From: Jiangella gansuensis DSM 44835
Lineage (GTDB): Bacteria; Actinomycetota; Actinomycetes; Jiangellales; Jiangellaceae
Length of the DNA stretch: 64,000 bases
NCBI RefSeq assembly: GCF_000515395.1
Contig: NZ_KI911782.1
Location: forward strand, 597,090-661,089
Reading direction: 5' to 3'
This document shows, piece after piece, positions 1-9,753 of the stretch (the first letter of the stretch is position 1; each line of letters begins with the position of its first letter). The notes under the pieces were generated by a model that saw only the letters and a list, made by a program, of their open reading frames with translations, was not told the origin of the DNA and searched no databases. Both the position numbers and the translations under genes were made by a program.

Positions 1-1
1 C

Positions 2-1882
2 GCCACCGAGGTGCCGATCCTGGGCACCGACGACGACGGTTACGCGCCGCACTCCTACGAGTTGACGGTCATCGCCGAGGCGCCACTGCAGTTCGAGTTC
101 GGCGACGACGGATCCGATCCCACGGCCTGCCCGGGTGAGGGCAGCAGCGACCCGCACGCGAACACGGCGTTCAACAACGTCTCCACGCTGAGCGACGAGG
201 CCGGCCTGGAAGAGGACGACGACGCGTGCGCCGAGCTGCCGTCGATCGACATCGACAAGACGGTCAGCGCCGGTCCGACGGCCAACGGCGACGACACGTG
301 GACCATCACGTATGACCTAGTGGCCACGAACGACGGTGCCGGCGATGGTGACTACACCATCACCGACCAGCTGCGCTACGGCGAGGGCATCGTGGTCGAG
401 GACGCCCAGGTCGTCACCACGCCCGACGGGGTGACGGCGTTGGAGTCGTGGACCGGTCAGGGGCCGGCGGACGACCCGGCGAACGTCATCGCCGAGGACG
501 TGCCGCTGGCCGCGGGCGGGGTGCACACCTACCAGGTGCAGGTGGTCTTCTCCCTCGACTCCGACACCCTCACCGAGGAGTCGATGAGGTGCCCGGAGCC
601 GGATTCCGGCGAGAACGGTGGGCTGGCCAACAGCACCGGGATCGAGCACAACGACCTCACCGACGACGACGAGGCGTGCCTGTCGCTGGGTGAGCCGGAC
701 CTGGACAAGTCCCTGGTGTCCGCGGAGCCGGTCGGTGACGGGCAGTGGCAGGTCGTCTACCAGTTGGTGGTCAACAACCTGCTGCCGGGGGAGACCACCT
801 ACGACCTCGAGGACGAGCTGCTGTTCGGCGAGGGTGTCGAGGTGCACTCCACGCAGGTGACCGAAGCACCGGCCGAAGCTGAGGTCAACGACGACTGGGA
901 CGGCATCGACAACCTGGTCATCGCCGAGGACGTCCCGCTGGCGGGGATGGACGACGAGTCCTACGCGCCGCACGTCTACACCATCACGGTGGTCGCGGAC
1001 GTGCCGCCGACCTTCGAGGTCGACGACGACGGCGCGACGCAGGCGGCGTGCCAGGACGAGCCGGGCGCGAACTTCGAGAACGGCGGGCTGAACAACGCCG
1101 CCACCCTCACCACCGAGGGCGGCGACGAGCTCACCGACACCGACTGCGCCGAGCTGCCCTCGGTCCACCTGGACAAGACCATCGCCTCCGGCCCCACGGC
1201 CGGCAGCAACGGTCAATACACCATCACCTACGAGCTGGAGGTCACCAACGACGGCGCCGCCGACGGCACCTACGTGCTCAGCGACCAGCTGCGCTACGGC
1301 GAGGGCATCGACATCGTCGACGTCACCGCGGCCAACACCGAACCCGGTGACATCCCGGTGCTGGACACCTTCACCGGGCAGGGCACGGAACCGGACGCCG
1401 CGCAGAACACCATCACCGCTGACGTGGTCATCGCCCCGGACGCCACCCACACCTACCAGGTGAGCGTCCTGGTCACCGTGGACCCGGAAACCGCCACCGC
1501 GGACTCCGTGCGCTGCGCCGACGACCCCGGCGACGGCGAAGGCTCGGGGCTGCTCAACGTCGGGCTGCTCGACCACAACGGACACGACCTGGACGCCGAC
1601 GCCTGCGCACCGGTGGACGTCCCGGACCTGCCCGACGGCGACGACACCGGCAACGACAACGGCGACGACAACGGCGGCGGCGACAACGGCGGCGGCGACA
1701 ACGGCGGCGACAACGGTGGCGGTGGGGACGGCGGCGACGACGACCTCCCCGACACCGGTAGCGGCACGTCCGTGCTGCTGCTACTCGCCGGCGGGCTACT
1801 CATCATCGCCGGCGGCACCGCACTGGCCGCCACCCGCCGCCGCACCACCGGCCAGACAGGCCAGGGAGGCCTGACCAGCTGA
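2..1882 (+). CDS. LPXTG-anchored cell-surface repeat protein, 3' part
   Basis: The frame is open from base 2, so the true start lies outside the window. The visible 627 residues hold about three similar modules of roughly 150 residues. Each opens with an 'LDK(T/S)' segment and carries 'QLRYGEGI' or 'ELLFGEGV', beginning near bases 240, 690 and 1150; they resemble DUF11-like extracellular beta repeats. A Gly/Asn/Asp-rich linker follows (about 1625-1745), then the sorting signal LPDTG, a hydrophobic stretch and the basic tail RRR. Sortase should therefore link the protein to peptidoglycan. The modules are acidic, which would suit calcium binding or a saline setting; that is inference. The ligand is unknown. 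No sortase gene is visible nearby. Confidence 0.85.
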   Translation, partial: ATEVPILGTDDDGYAPHSYELTVIAEAPLQFEFGDDGSDPTACPGEGSSDPHANTAFNNVSTLSDEAGLEEDDDACAELPSIDIDKTVSAGPTANGDDTWTITYDLVATNDGAGDGDYTITDQLRYGEGIVVEDAQVVTTPDGVTALESWTGQGPADDPANVIAEDVPLAAGGVHTYQVQVVFSLDSDTLTEESMRCPEPDSGENGGLANSTGIEHNDLTDDDEACLSLGEPDLDKSLVSAEPVGDGQWQVVYQLVVNNLLPGETTYDLEDELLFGEGVEVHSTQVTEAPAEAEVNDDWDGIDNLVIAEDVPLAGMDDESYAPHVYTITVVADVPPTFEVDDDGATQAACQDEPGANFENGGLNNAATLTTEGGDELTDTDCAELPSVHLDKTIASGPTAGSNGQYTITYELEVTNDGAADGTYVLSDQLRYGEGIDIVDVTAANTEPGDIPVLDTFTGQGTEPDAAQNTITADVVIAPDATHTYQVSVLVTVDPETATADSVRCADDPGDGEGSGLLNVGLLDHNGHDLDADACAPVDVPDLPDGDDTGNDNGDDNGGGDNGGGDNGGDNGGGGDGGDDDLPDTGSGTSVLLLLAGGLLIIAGGTALAATRRRTTGQTGQGGLTS

Positions 1883-1908
1883 GCACCACGCACCAACCAT
1901 CACCACCC

Positions 1909-1943
1909 GGCGCCCGGGCCCCCACAACGGGGACCCGGGCGCC
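1909..1943 (+). terminator. Hairpin terminator after the LPXTG gene
   Basis: A GC-only stem of about 14 bp (GGCGCCCGGG with CCCGGGCGCC plus inner C/G pairs) and a short loop begin 26 bp after the stop codon. There is no U tract, as is common for actinomycete terminators. Confidence 0.65.
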
Positions 1944-1968
1944 ACCGCGTGTGCCACCTGACCGCTCG

Positions 1969-2065
1969 GACGCACCTCACTCGCCAGAGGGCCGTATGGA
2001 GCAGCGAAACGACCACGGTCCGGCCGTCGGACGAGTGAGGTTGCGTTAGACGAGTGAGGTGCGTC
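1969..2065. repeat. 15-bp inverted repeat with 67-bp spacer
   Basis: GACGCACCTCACTCG at 1969-1983 is repeated in perfect inverted form at 2051-2065. A further partial copy of the right arm (CGAGTGAGG) lies at 2032-2040. It sits in the 423-bp gap between the LPXTG gene and the LuxR gene, where no credible coding frame was found. Confidence 0.7.
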
Positions 2066-2232
2066 ACCTGATCGTCGTTGTGACGCCTGATCGCCGGAGA
2101 ACGGACGATCAGGTGTCGTCGGCGGGGGAGGCAGCGGTAATAACGCACCTGATCGTGTCCGGATGGTGGATGCGGACCGATCAGATGACCTCAATGCGCT
2201 GATCAAGGCGGCAACGTCACTTGATCATCGCG
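2063..2232. repeat. Cluster of GATCAGGTG-type intergenic repeats
   Basis: At least five direct or inverted copies or near-copies of a core reading TCACCTGATCGTC / GACGATCAGGTG lie close together (2065-2077, 2104-2115, 2144-2157, 2178-2190, 2219-2230). Spacing is irregular, so this is not a CRISPR. A denser cluster of the same core lies at 59,620-59,786. The rest of the gap shows nothing else recognisable. Confidence 0.7.
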
Positions 2233-2305
2233 GGCGCCGCAGCCCGACGGCTGACGGGGAAACGGCAACGCCGCGATGCGTCGCGAACCGGGCAGCCGAA
2301 ACCCG

Positions 2306-4774
2306 TCACTCCGGTGGTAACAGCGCCAGCGCCCGCGCCACCCGGACCGCCTCGTACCGGTCGGCGACGCCGAGCTTGCGGTAGATGGAGCGGGTGGTGG
2401 TCTTCAACGTGTTCGCCGACACGAACAGGCCCTTCGCGATGTCGGCCAGTGTCTCCGGCCCGACGAGCGCGGCCAGCACCTGGCTCTCGCGCTCGGACAG
2501 CGCCGGCAGCGACCCCGTGTTGGCCCGGTGCAGCGCCGCCAGCTCGGTGACCAGGGCGTCGGGTGGCCCGTCGAGGCCACCCCCGGTCATCGCTTCGTGC
2601 AGCGCCGGCAGCATCAGGACTGGACGCCGCGACTCGGTCCGCTCGAGCAGCGCCAGCAGCTGATGGATGTGCGACTGCGGATCGGCGCCGCGTTGCAGTG
2701 CGCTCTCCGCCCGCAGCGCGTGCAGGTCGGCGCGCAGGGTCAGCGGCAGGGCGCTTGCCGTCGCGTCCACCGCGGCGAGCTCGCGGTCGGCCGCCAGCGG
2801 GTCCAGCGCCGCCAGGTGGGCGCGGGCCCGGGCGGCCGCGAGGACCGCCTGGTGCCCGGGTGGGGCGACGGTGCCGTCCAGCTCCACCAGGGCGGCCTTC
2901 GGATCGTCGCGGGCGATCAGGGCGAGCGACCGCGCGACCGAGGCCAGCAGCCGGTTCAGCGGTAGCCGGTTGCTGGGGTAGTCGTCGCCGCAGAGCAGCT
3001 CGGCGTGGCCGGCGGCGGTCTCGTCGCGGCGCAGGACCGCCAGGACCGCCCAGGCCGTCGCCAGTCGCGCCGCCGGCGGCACCGCGTCGCGTTCGAGCCG
3101 GCGTTGCGCCTCGTGCAGGACCGCGGCGACGCCGGAGGTCCGCCCGAGCTCCAGTTCGAGCAGCCCGCGGGTGAGGTGGACGTGATCGGTGAACTGGTTG
3201 CGCGTCCACCCGTTGCGCTCGGCCAGCTCGGTTGCCGAACGCACCTGTCGGCGCGCGGCCGCGAGGTCGCCGCGCAGCACGGAGGTGTAGGACCGCAACG
3301 CCTCACAGTTGGCCTCGTGCCAGGAAGTTCCGGCGTGCCGGGCCGCGGTGGCCGCGGCGCCCAGGAGCGACTCGGCCTGTTCGATGTCGCCGTCAGCCAG
3401 CCGGTTGGCACCGGACTGCCAATCAAAGTAGATCAGCCGGTCGGTCAAGACGCGCCGGTCGTCGTCGGTGGCCGCATCGATGAGGCGCCGGCCGGACTGC
3501 TCGGCGGTGCGAGCGGCCGCGGAATCACCCCGTCCGCGTCCCAGCACCATCTGGAACGAGCGGATGGTCAGCAGGGTGGCACTGAGTCTCGTCTGGTCGA
3601 CCTGCGCGTCGGCCTGCGCCACGCGGTGCGCGAAGGTGGCCAGGTCCGGTGGCGGTGCCAGCGCCGAGACGGCCGCGAGCAACAGCAGGACCGGGTCGCC
3701 GGCCAGGATGTCGTCGGGCAGGGTGTTGACGGCCGGCAGCAGGTCGCTGAACTGGCCTCGGGCGACGGCGGGCTCCCAGCTGGCCCGGACGACCCCGCCC
3801 GCGGTCACCTTGTCCAGCGAACTGTCGACCACCAGCGGCAGTGCGTCGCCGGTGCGGCCGCGGGCCACCAGGATGCGCACCGCCTCGGTGAGTAGGTCCA
3901 CGCGCCGGCCGGGATGCCGCAACTCCAAGTCGGCCAGCAGGCTGCGGCGGAACGGCTCGGGCAGCCGCCAGTGCGTCTCGGAGGCATGGATCAGCCAGCC
4001 CGAGGCGGCCCAGCGGTCGATGAGCCGGGCCGGCGCGATGAGCTGCTCGGCGGGCGTCGTTCCGTCGAGCAACAGGGCCAGCACGGACGCGTCGAAGCGG
4101 GGGGCGGCGGCCGCCGTCGTGAGCAGGTCCCGCTCGTCCGGCGCCAGATCCCCGAGCACCTCGACCCGGACGAACCGGTCGGTGAGATCACGTAACTGCC
4201 GCTCCGACAGCGCGGCGTCGGGGCGCCGCGATCGCAGCGCGGCGACCACCAGCGTCGGCCAGCCGTCCGTCAGCCGCCCCACCTGGGCGACGTCGTCGGC
4301 GCCGAGGGGCACGTCGAGCCGCGCTCCCAGCTGGCGGATCTCGTCGGCGTCGAACAGCAGGTCCTGGGTGCCGATCACACGGACGGTGCCGTCGAGCACA
4401 CGCTGCGCCGTCACCCACGAGGGCAGCGACCGCGAGGCGACGATCAGCCGCATGCCCTGCTCGTAGGCCGAGCGCAGCGCCGCGCGGGCGGCGTCGTCCA
4501 GCTCCGTGAAGCTGTCGGCGACGACTACCGCCGGCTCGCTACCCACCGTCCGCGACACGACCTCCGGATCGTCGCCCGGGCCGAACCGCCGGACGTCAGC
4601 GGCGCCGAGCAGGTGGACAGCGTGGTCGAGCAGCACCGACTTACCGATGCCGGGCGGGCCGTGGACGAGGGTCACCGGTGCCGCGCCGTCACCCGTCAGC
4701 GCATCGGCCAGGTGATTGCGAAAGAGAACCGGCTGATGGTGCGCGCGACTGTACGGTCCCCCCGAAATGCCCAT
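2306..4774 (-). CDS. LuxR-family transcriptional regulator, MalT/LAL type
   Basis: A protein of 822 residues with an N-terminal P-loop ATPase (GPPGIGKS at about residues 39-46, Walker-B-like AVVVADS near 85). A long alpha-helical repeat middle and a C-terminal LuxR helix-turn-helix follow (about the last 65 residues, with LSERESQVLAAL). Such STAND-type regulators bind ATP and an inducer, oligomerise and activate transcription. I chose the ATG at 4774 because GAAGGAG lies just upstream; the frame stays open further 5' but without a better ribosome site. It is divergent from a second LAL regulator 227 bp away, so they may share a control region. The inducer and targets are unknown. Confidence 0.87.
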   Translation of the reverse strand: MGISGGPYSRAHHQPVLFRNHLADALTGDGAAPVTLVHGPPGIGKSVLLDHAVHLLGAADVRRFGPGDDPEVVSRTVGSEPAVVVADSFTELDDAARAALRSAYEQGMRLIVASRSLPSWVTAQRVLDGTVRVIGTQDLLFDADEIRQLGARLDVPLGADDVAQVGRLTDGWPTLVVAALRSRRPDAALSERQLRDLTDRFVRVEVLGDLAPDERDLLTTAAAAPRFDASVLALLLDGTTPAEQLIAPARLIDRWAASGWLIHASETHWRLPEPFRRSLLADLELRHPGRRVDLLTEAVRILVARGRTGDALPLVVDSSLDKVTAGGVVRASWEPAVARGQFSDLLPAVNTLPDDILAGDPVLLLLAAVSALAPPPDLATFAHRVAQADAQVDQTRLSATLLTIRSFQMVLGRGRGDSAAARTAEQSGRRLIDAATDDDRRVLTDRLIYFDWQSGANRLADGDIEQAESLLGAAATAARHAGTSWHEANCEALRSYTSVLRGDLAAARRQVRSATELAERNGWTRNQFTDHVHLTRGLLELELGRTSGVAAVLHEAQRRLERDAVPPAARLATAWAVLAVLRRDETAAGHAELLCGDDYPSNRLPLNRLLASVARSLALIARDDPKAALVELDGTVAPPGHQAVLAAARARAHLAALDPLAADRELAAVDATASALPLTLRADLHALRAESALQRGADPQSHIHQLLALLERTESRRPVLMLPALHEAMTGGGLDGPPDALVTELAALHRANTGSLPALSERESQVLAALVGPETLADIAKGLFVSANTLKTTTRSIYRKLGVADRYEAVRVARALALLPPE

Positions 4775-5001
4775 GAAATTCTCCTTCGCACCGGCGCCCG
4801 ACATACCCGCCCGTTTCTGGGACGCAGTGCTGTTGCCGATCGTACATTCACCCCGAGTATCACCCCACATTCCACCCCCGGCCTTTCGTCACAGGTTCGT
4901 CGCAATGCCGTCCTGGGTACGTGCGGGTCGGCGATGCTAGGACCAAGATCGCTACATGGGGGGCCCGGCGATGGCGGCAATCGCAGGGTTAGGGGACCTG
5001 G

Positions 5002-7764
5002 GTGGATATCGAAAAGCGCGACCAGATCATCGGTCGCGAAAGAGAAGAAGGCAGGATCCGAGGCGTTCTGTCGGGACTGGCGGCGGGAACGGGCGGCGCG
5101 GTGGTCGTGGAGGGGCCACCTGGCGTCGGCAAGACAGCATTGGTGCGGGAAGTGGTGCGGCAGGCCCGTGCCGGAGCGGTGCCGGGCCTCGGCGAGACCG
5201 CCGTCACCTCGGTGGTCGGTTCGGCGGCGGAGACCGAGTGGCCGTACGCCGGCCTGCACCTCGTGCTGTCCGCGGTGGTGGGGTCGCTGGAGCCGGAACA
5301 GCGGGAAATGGCAGCGGACCTGGTGGACGGGTTGACCAGCCGGCTGGACGGTACGGCCAGTGCCTACGAAGTGGCCGTGCGGGTGCAGGGGATGGTCAGC
5401 CAGCTGCCACGGCCCGTCGTCGTCGCCATCGACGACGCACACCGGCTGGACGCGCCGTCACTGGACGTGCTGGGCTTCGTGGCTCGCCGGTTGGGAACCG
5501 TCCCGCTGGTGCTGCTGATCGTCGTCGACCAGGCAGACGCCGTGGCACCGTTGCGTGGGCTTCCGGTGCTGTCTGTCGGCGAGCTGAGCCCTGGCGACGC
5601 GGCCGATCTCGTCCGGCGTGCCGGCGGGTCGCACACACTGCACAGCGTGGCGACGCGGATCGCCGCCCGGGTCGGCGGCAACCCCCGGGCGCTGCTGGAC
5701 GTGGTCGGCCGGATCCCCGATGTGCAACTACTCGGGCAGGTCGAGCTGGACCGTCAGCTGCCGCCGTCGCCGGTGCTGCAGGAGTTGCAGTTGCCTGAGC
5801 TCGGCTCGCTCGACGACGACCAGCGGTTCGCGCTGATCGTGGCGACCGGCAGCGAGGACGGCCGGCTCGCTCCGGTGCTGCAGGCCCTCGGTGCCCCGGA
5901 CGCGCCGCACGTCGCCTGGCTGTTCGCCGAGCACATCAACCGTACCGACGGCACGTTCACGCTGAAACGTCCCGGAGTGCGCTCGATCATGTGGCAGGCC
6001 GCGACGCTGGCCGAACGGGACCGTGCGCACCAGGCGCTGGCCGCCGCGTACGCCGGCGTCGACCCGGGCCGGCAGTTGTGGCACCTGGCCCAGACCCGGC
6101 ATGAGGCGGACGACGGCCTCGCCATCCAGCTCGACAACGCCGCGGCCGACGCGCTGGCCCGTGGCGAGGTGGAGCGGTCGCTGGCATTCGCCCGGGAGGC
6201 GGTGCGGCTCACCGCCAAGCCGGGTGAGCGGATCGTCCGGCTGTTGCAGGCCGGCCGGTTCGCCGTCCTCGCCGGCCGGCTGGACGAGGCGGTGCACATC
6301 GCCCGCGAGCGGTTCCGCCTGGACACCACGGTGGAGCAACGCGCCGACTTCGCCCTGCTGGAGGTCCAAGCCCGCAATCTGCTCGACGGCGAGGTGGCCA
6401 CCGGCCTGGTGAGCCGGCACGCCGAGGAGATCGCGGACATCGACCCGAACCGGGCGGCGGCGTTGTACCTGGCCGCGGCGAACGGCCTGGCCGGACGGAT
6501 GGAACAGGCCGAGGCGGCCCGCTTCATCGCGCTGGCCGCGCAGTACGGCGACGCCCTCGACGCTGCCACCCGGGCCAGTCAGCGCCGCGTGGCCGCCGTG
6601 CTGGCGTCGGTCAGCGGCGAGCTGGAACACGCCGTCGAGCTCGTCGACGCCGACCAGGACGCTCGCGGTGACCTGTTCGCCGTCGCGACGACGTCGCTCA
6701 CCCATGCCGGTGTGCTGATGAACGCCGAGCGGTTCGACCGCGCCCGCAGGCTGCTGCGCGCCGTCACCGGTGGGGAGTTCGGCGACTCGCCGCTGTTGCT
6801 GCGCGCCGCGTTGTCCGGGCTGGTGCAGCTGGAGCTGCGGGCCGGGCGGTTGCGCGAGGCACGGGCGGCGGCCGCGTGGTGGGACCGCGTGGATGCCGAC
6901 AGCGCGCACCGGGCTCTGGTGCCGGCATACATGATCAAGGCGCACGCATACCTGGGTGAGGACGAGGCGGCGTGGGAGCGGCGTCGGCAGGCCGTGGACG
7001 GCGCCCGCCGGCACGGCGATTCGTGGGCGAGCGCGGTCATGCAGGCCGAGACCGGCGCATTCCTGCTACTCCTCGGCCGGTTCGACGAGGCGCTGTCGGT
7101 GCTCGACCACGCCCGCCGGTACGCGTTGGAGCACGCCGACCCGTCGTTGCTGGGTGTGGAGCCCGACTTCATCGAGACGTGCGTGCGCGGCGGCGAGCAC
7201 GAGCGTGCCGTCGCTGCCTTGGCCGAGTTCGAGCTGCGGGTGGCGCGAGTGCCGACGGCGTGGGCGCGGCACACGCTGGCCCGGTGCCGGGCGCTGGTCA
7301 GCGAGAGCGAGGAGGCCCTGCAGCTCTTCCGCGCCGCGGTCGAGACCGATACCGAACTGGTTTCACCGGTCGAGCAAGCCCGCACGCTGCTGTGCTTCGG
7401 CGAGCGCCTGCGGCGGTTGGGCCGCCGTACCGAGGCGCGAACCTGGCTGCAGCGCACCGTCGTCGTGGCGCAGGAATGCGGAGCCGCGGCACTGGTCGAC
7501 CGGGCCGGTCAGGAGCTCGGTGCGGCCGGTGGCTCGGTGCCGGCGACAGCGCGGCTGTCCGACCTCACCGACGCGGAGCGACGCATCTCCGCCCTGGTGG
7601 CGAGCGGGAAGCGCAACCGGGAGATCGCTGCGGAGCTGTTCGTCTCGGTGCGCACCGTGGAGGCTCACCTCGGGCGGATCTTCCGCAAGCTCGGCATCCG
7701 GTCGCGGACCGAACTGACCGGCGTGGTCGTAGCTGGCGACGACGGCGCCGCTCAGACGTCGTAA
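5002..7764 (+). CDS. LuxR-family transcriptional regulator, LAL type with AAA ATPase domain
   Basis: A protein of 920 residues. Walker A is GPPGVGKT at residues 38-45 and the Walker-B-like VVVAIDDAH lies near residue 138. A TPR-like helical middle precedes a C-terminal LuxR helix-turn-helix (LTDAERRISALV ... NREIAAELFVSVRTVEAHL). The GTG start at 5002 has AGGGGA upstream. Same architecture as the neighbouring divergent gene, but the sequences differ clearly, so this is not a recent duplication. Its 3' end overlaps the convergent ECF sigma gene by 13 bp. Signal and regulon cannot be read from the sequence. Confidence 0.88.
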   Translation: MDIEKRDQIIGREREEGRIRGVLSGLAAGTGGAVVVEGPPGVGKTALVREVVRQARAGAVPGLGETAVTSVVGSAAETEWPYAGLHLVLSAVVGSLEPEQREMAADLVDGLTSRLDGTASAYEVAVRVQGMVSQLPRPVVVAIDDAHRLDAPSLDVLGFVARRLGTVPLVLLIVVDQADAVAPLRGLPVLSVGELSPGDAADLVRRAGGSHTLHSVATRIAARVGGNPRALLDVVGRIPDVQLLGQVELDRQLPPSPVLQELQLPELGSLDDDQRFALIVATGSEDGRLAPVLQALGAPDAPHVAWLFAEHINRTDGTFTLKRPGVRSIMWQAATLAERDRAHQALAAAYAGVDPGRQLWHLAQTRHEADDGLAIQLDNAAADALARGEVERSLAFAREAVRLTAKPGERIVRLLQAGRFAVLAGRLDEAVHIARERFRLDTTVEQRADFALLEVQARNLLDGEVATGLVSRHAEEIADIDPNRAAALYLAAANGLAGRMEQAEAARFIALAAQYGDALDAATRASQRRVAAVLASVSGELEHAVELVDADQDARGDLFAVATTSLTHAGVLMNAERFDRARRLLRAVTGGEFGDSPLLLRAALSGLVQLELRAGRLREARAAAAWWDRVDADSAHRALVPAYMIKAHAYLGEDEAAWERRRQAVDGARRHGDSWASAVMQAETGAFLLLLGRFDEALSVLDHARRYALEHADPSLLGVEPDFIETCVRGGEHERAVAALAEFELRVARVPTAWARHTLARCRALVSESEEALQLFRAAVETDTELVSPVEQARTLLCFGERLRRLGRRTEARTWLQRTVVVAQECGAAALVDRAGQELGAAGGSVPATARLSDLTDAERRISALVASGKRNREIAAELFVSVRTVEAHLGRIFRKLGIRSRTELTGVVVAGDDGAAQTS

Positions 7765-8306
7765 GCGGCGCGCTGGTGGGCGAAGTACGCCGTGCGCAGT
7801 GCCTTCCGGGCCCGGCTGGCCAGGCTTGACACAGCGTTCGGTGTCATGTCGAGCGACGGGGCCAGTTCCGCCGGGGAGTATCGGTCGACCTCCAGCTGCC
7901 ACAGGACGCTGCGCCAGCGGTCGGGCAGTCCTGCCCAGGCCGCGGCGATGTCGTCCAGCTGGGACCCCGGCGACGGCTCGCCGACGATGTCGCGCGGGTC
8001 GACCTCGGCGGTGACCACCACGCGCTGCTGCCGGGTGGTCTGGCGGAAGGCCAGGCGACGCACCGTCGAGAGGAGGTAGCCGAGGAAGGAGTCGTCGGGT
8101 CCGCCGCCGCGACGGATGGCCCGCCATACGGTGTAGAACGCCTCCTGGACGACGTCGTCGGCCTCGTGCCGGTCCGGCACCATCCGACGGGCAGTTCTGC
8201 GGGCTGTCGGTGCGAAGCGCTCGTAGAGTTCGGCGAAGGCGTCGGTATCCCCCTTGCGCACTCTGAACAGCAGTTCGTGTTCGTCATGTGTCCCACCCCT
8301 GATCAC
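7752..8306 (-). CDS. ECF-type RNA polymerase sigma factor
   Basis: A protein of 184 residues with region 2 (FAELYERFAPTARRTARRM ... DDVVQEAFYTVWRAI) and region 4 (YSPAELAPSLDMTPNAVSSL). Both promoter-recognition regions are present and no C-terminal extension follows. The start is taken as GTG 8306, since no in-frame ATG lies nearby; the ribosome site there is weak. No anti-sigma gene is adjacent on the same strand, so how activity is restrained is unclear. The last codons overlap the end of the convergent LAL regulator. Confidence 0.85.
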   Translation of the reverse strand: MIRGGTHDEHELLFRVRKGDTDAFAELYERFAPTARRTARRMVPDRHEADDVVQEAFYTVWRAIRRGGGPDDSFLGYLLSTVRRLAFRQTTRQQRVVVTAEVDPRDIVGEPSPGSQLDDIAAAWAGLPDRWRSVLWQLEVDRYSPAELAPSLDMTPNAVSSLASRARKALRTAYFAHQRAAYDV

Positions 8307-8615
8307 GGATGAAACGGTCCCGCCATGCGGTATTTCGGCGCATCGTGGTAATCCACACGCTTTCCTACGTATGCGCGCGACGCTGGATGCGCATTTCGGG
8401 CATTAATTACCAAAAGGGTCGAATGGGCGCGGTGATGGTGGTGGCGCCACCGGCTTTCGAGAAAACTCGACTCGGCCGCGTGCGGATCGTGGCTTCCCAT
8501 GTCTCTTTATGAGTGACGGGCGAGCGAGCCGGTGCTCGTCCGTCGACGGGGGATCAGTCGCTCCGCTCCCCGAAGCCCCCCTTCCGGGAGCGGAGTGGCC
8601 CGGTCTGTCATACGT
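8307..8615. other. Intergenic region upstream of the ECF sigma gene
   Basis: About 309 bp without a gene. The part near 8310-8430 is visibly more AT-rich than the surroundings, as expected of a promoter region for the leftward ECF gene. The right part holds the terminator listed at 8561-8595. No other feature seen. Confidence 0.5.
8561..8595 (-). terminator. Hairpin terminator after the baeRF-like gene
   Basis: The arms CTCCGCTCCC (8561-8570) and GGGAGCGGAG (8586-8595) form a perfect 10-bp GC-rich stem, 21 bp beyond the stop codon of the leftward gene that ends at 8616. Confidence 0.65.
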
Positions 8616-9704
8616 CTAGCTGTCAGGGACGTCCCAGCGCAGCATCGCGGCGACACCGTCGTCCGGGAGCAGGGTCGGCCCGGCGAACACCGCCTCCGCC
8701 GAACCCGGTGCCGCGGCCGCGAGCACCAGCAGATCGGCCCGAAGCTCCGGAGCCGACCGAGCGGCCGCCGGCAGCGGCACGTCCGGGTGGTCGGCCGGCC
8801 GCACGGTGCGCTTCCCCGCTGTGTCACCGTCCAGCACCAGGGTCTCGATGCTGCCCTGAACGGCCGCGTCCAGCACCTTCCCGACGCCGAGCGCGACAGC
8901 GTTGTGCCGGCCGATGTGCTCCTCCAGCCGCCGTATCGTGCCGAGCTGGCGGTCGACCACGGCCGCCCGCACCGCCGCGTCGATGTCGGCGTGCAGCTTC
9001 TTCGCCGAACTGTCTGCCCGACTGCCGTGTTCGGCCTCCACGAGGCGGCGCGCCACCGCCGGGCCGACCGCCGCCCGGATCTCATGCCGGGCACGGGGGT
9101 CGCCGGCCAGGACGACCAGCGACGGCTCCGCGGCACAGACCTGCTCGATCGCCGCGCTCACCTCCCGGGCATTGCCCCGCCAGACCTCCTCGGTCCGGCT
9201 CTGCAGATCCGACCGGGCCATGCCGCCGTCGGGGACCTTGGAGATGTGCTGGTGCGTTCCCTCGACCGTCCGGGTGAGCTCGGGTTCCTCGCCCCAGGCC
9301 CGGTAGCAGTACAGGTCGGCACCGACGCGGTCCGCCACCACCACGACGACCGGTGCCGTGGCGTCCCGGTACGCGAGCCACGCCGTCACGTCCGGCAGCG
9401 GACCCCAGGTGAGGACCTCGTCGCCGGCCCAGTTCGGTAGGGTCTCGTCGATCTGGACGCCGTCCGCGGTCGCCACCACGAAGCGCCCGGCATCGCCGGG
9501 CACCCGTGCGGGTTCGAGCATCCGGTCCAGGAGCGCCTCGCTCACGTCAGCCGGAGCGCCGGCCTCGGCGAGCCGGCCCCGGGCGGCCCGGGCGCGCAGC
9601 TCGAACTGCTGCCTGGCGTCCTCTGTGGTGCGGCTGACGTCGAACAGGGCGCTGGCGAACGGACCTTCGTGCTCGAGCAGGCCGGCCAGGGTGGTCAAGT
9701 GCAT
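8616..9704 (-). CDS. Rv2629/Vms1-like (baeRF2-type eRF1-fold) protein
   Basis: A protein of 362 residues resembling the actinobacterial Rv2629-like family, whose fold is related to eukaryotic release factor 1 and Vms1. The family is thought to act on stalled or hibernating ribosomes and is linked to stress or hypoxia responses in mycobacteria. I see no GGQ motif. Recognisable parts are the N-terminal MHLTTLAGLLEHEGPFASAL and a C-terminal domain with VDRQLGTIRRLEEHIGRHN. The ATG at 9704 is preceded by GGAGGAGGACGC; longer upstream frames overlap the DUF5709 gene and have no ribosome site. It follows that gene on the same strand, 49 bp apart, probably in one operon. The exact role is inferred from family resemblance only. 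Confidence 0.72.
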   Translation of the reverse strand: MHLTTLAGLLEHEGPFASALFDVSRTTEDARQQFELRARAARGRLAEAGAPADVSEALLDRMLEPARVPGDAGRFVVATADGVQIDETLPNWAGDEVLTWGPLPDVTAWLAYRDATAPVVVVVADRVGADLYCYRAWGEEPELTRTVEGTHQHISKVPDGGMARSDLQSRTEEVWRGNAREVSAAIEQVCAAEPSLVVLAGDPRARHEIRAAVGPAVARRLVEAEHGSRADSSAKKLHADIDAAVRAAVVDRQLGTIRRLEEHIGRHNAVALGVGKVLDAAVQGSIETLVLDGDTAGKRTVRPADHPDVPLPAAARSAPELRADLLVLAAAAPGSAEAVFAGPTLLPDDGVAAMLRWDVPDS

Positions 9705-9753
9705 GCGTCCTCCTCCGGTGCCGGCGGGCATCCGCCGGCCGTCTCGGGCGCCG

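Noticed and set aside
317-1585. A 422-codon minus-strand frame opposite the LPXTG gene
   Set aside because: Composition is Val/Gly/Arg-heavy as in shadows of GC-rich genes. The plus strand has convincing repeats and an LPXTG signal.
1640-1745. A GGCGAC-rich simple repeat as a regulatory or mobile element
   Set aside because: It is in frame and encodes the Gly/Asn/Asp linker before the LPDTG sorting signal.
2063-2232. A CRISPR-like array
   Set aside because: Repeats are short, in both orientations and irregularly spaced, with no uniform spacers and no cas genes nearby.
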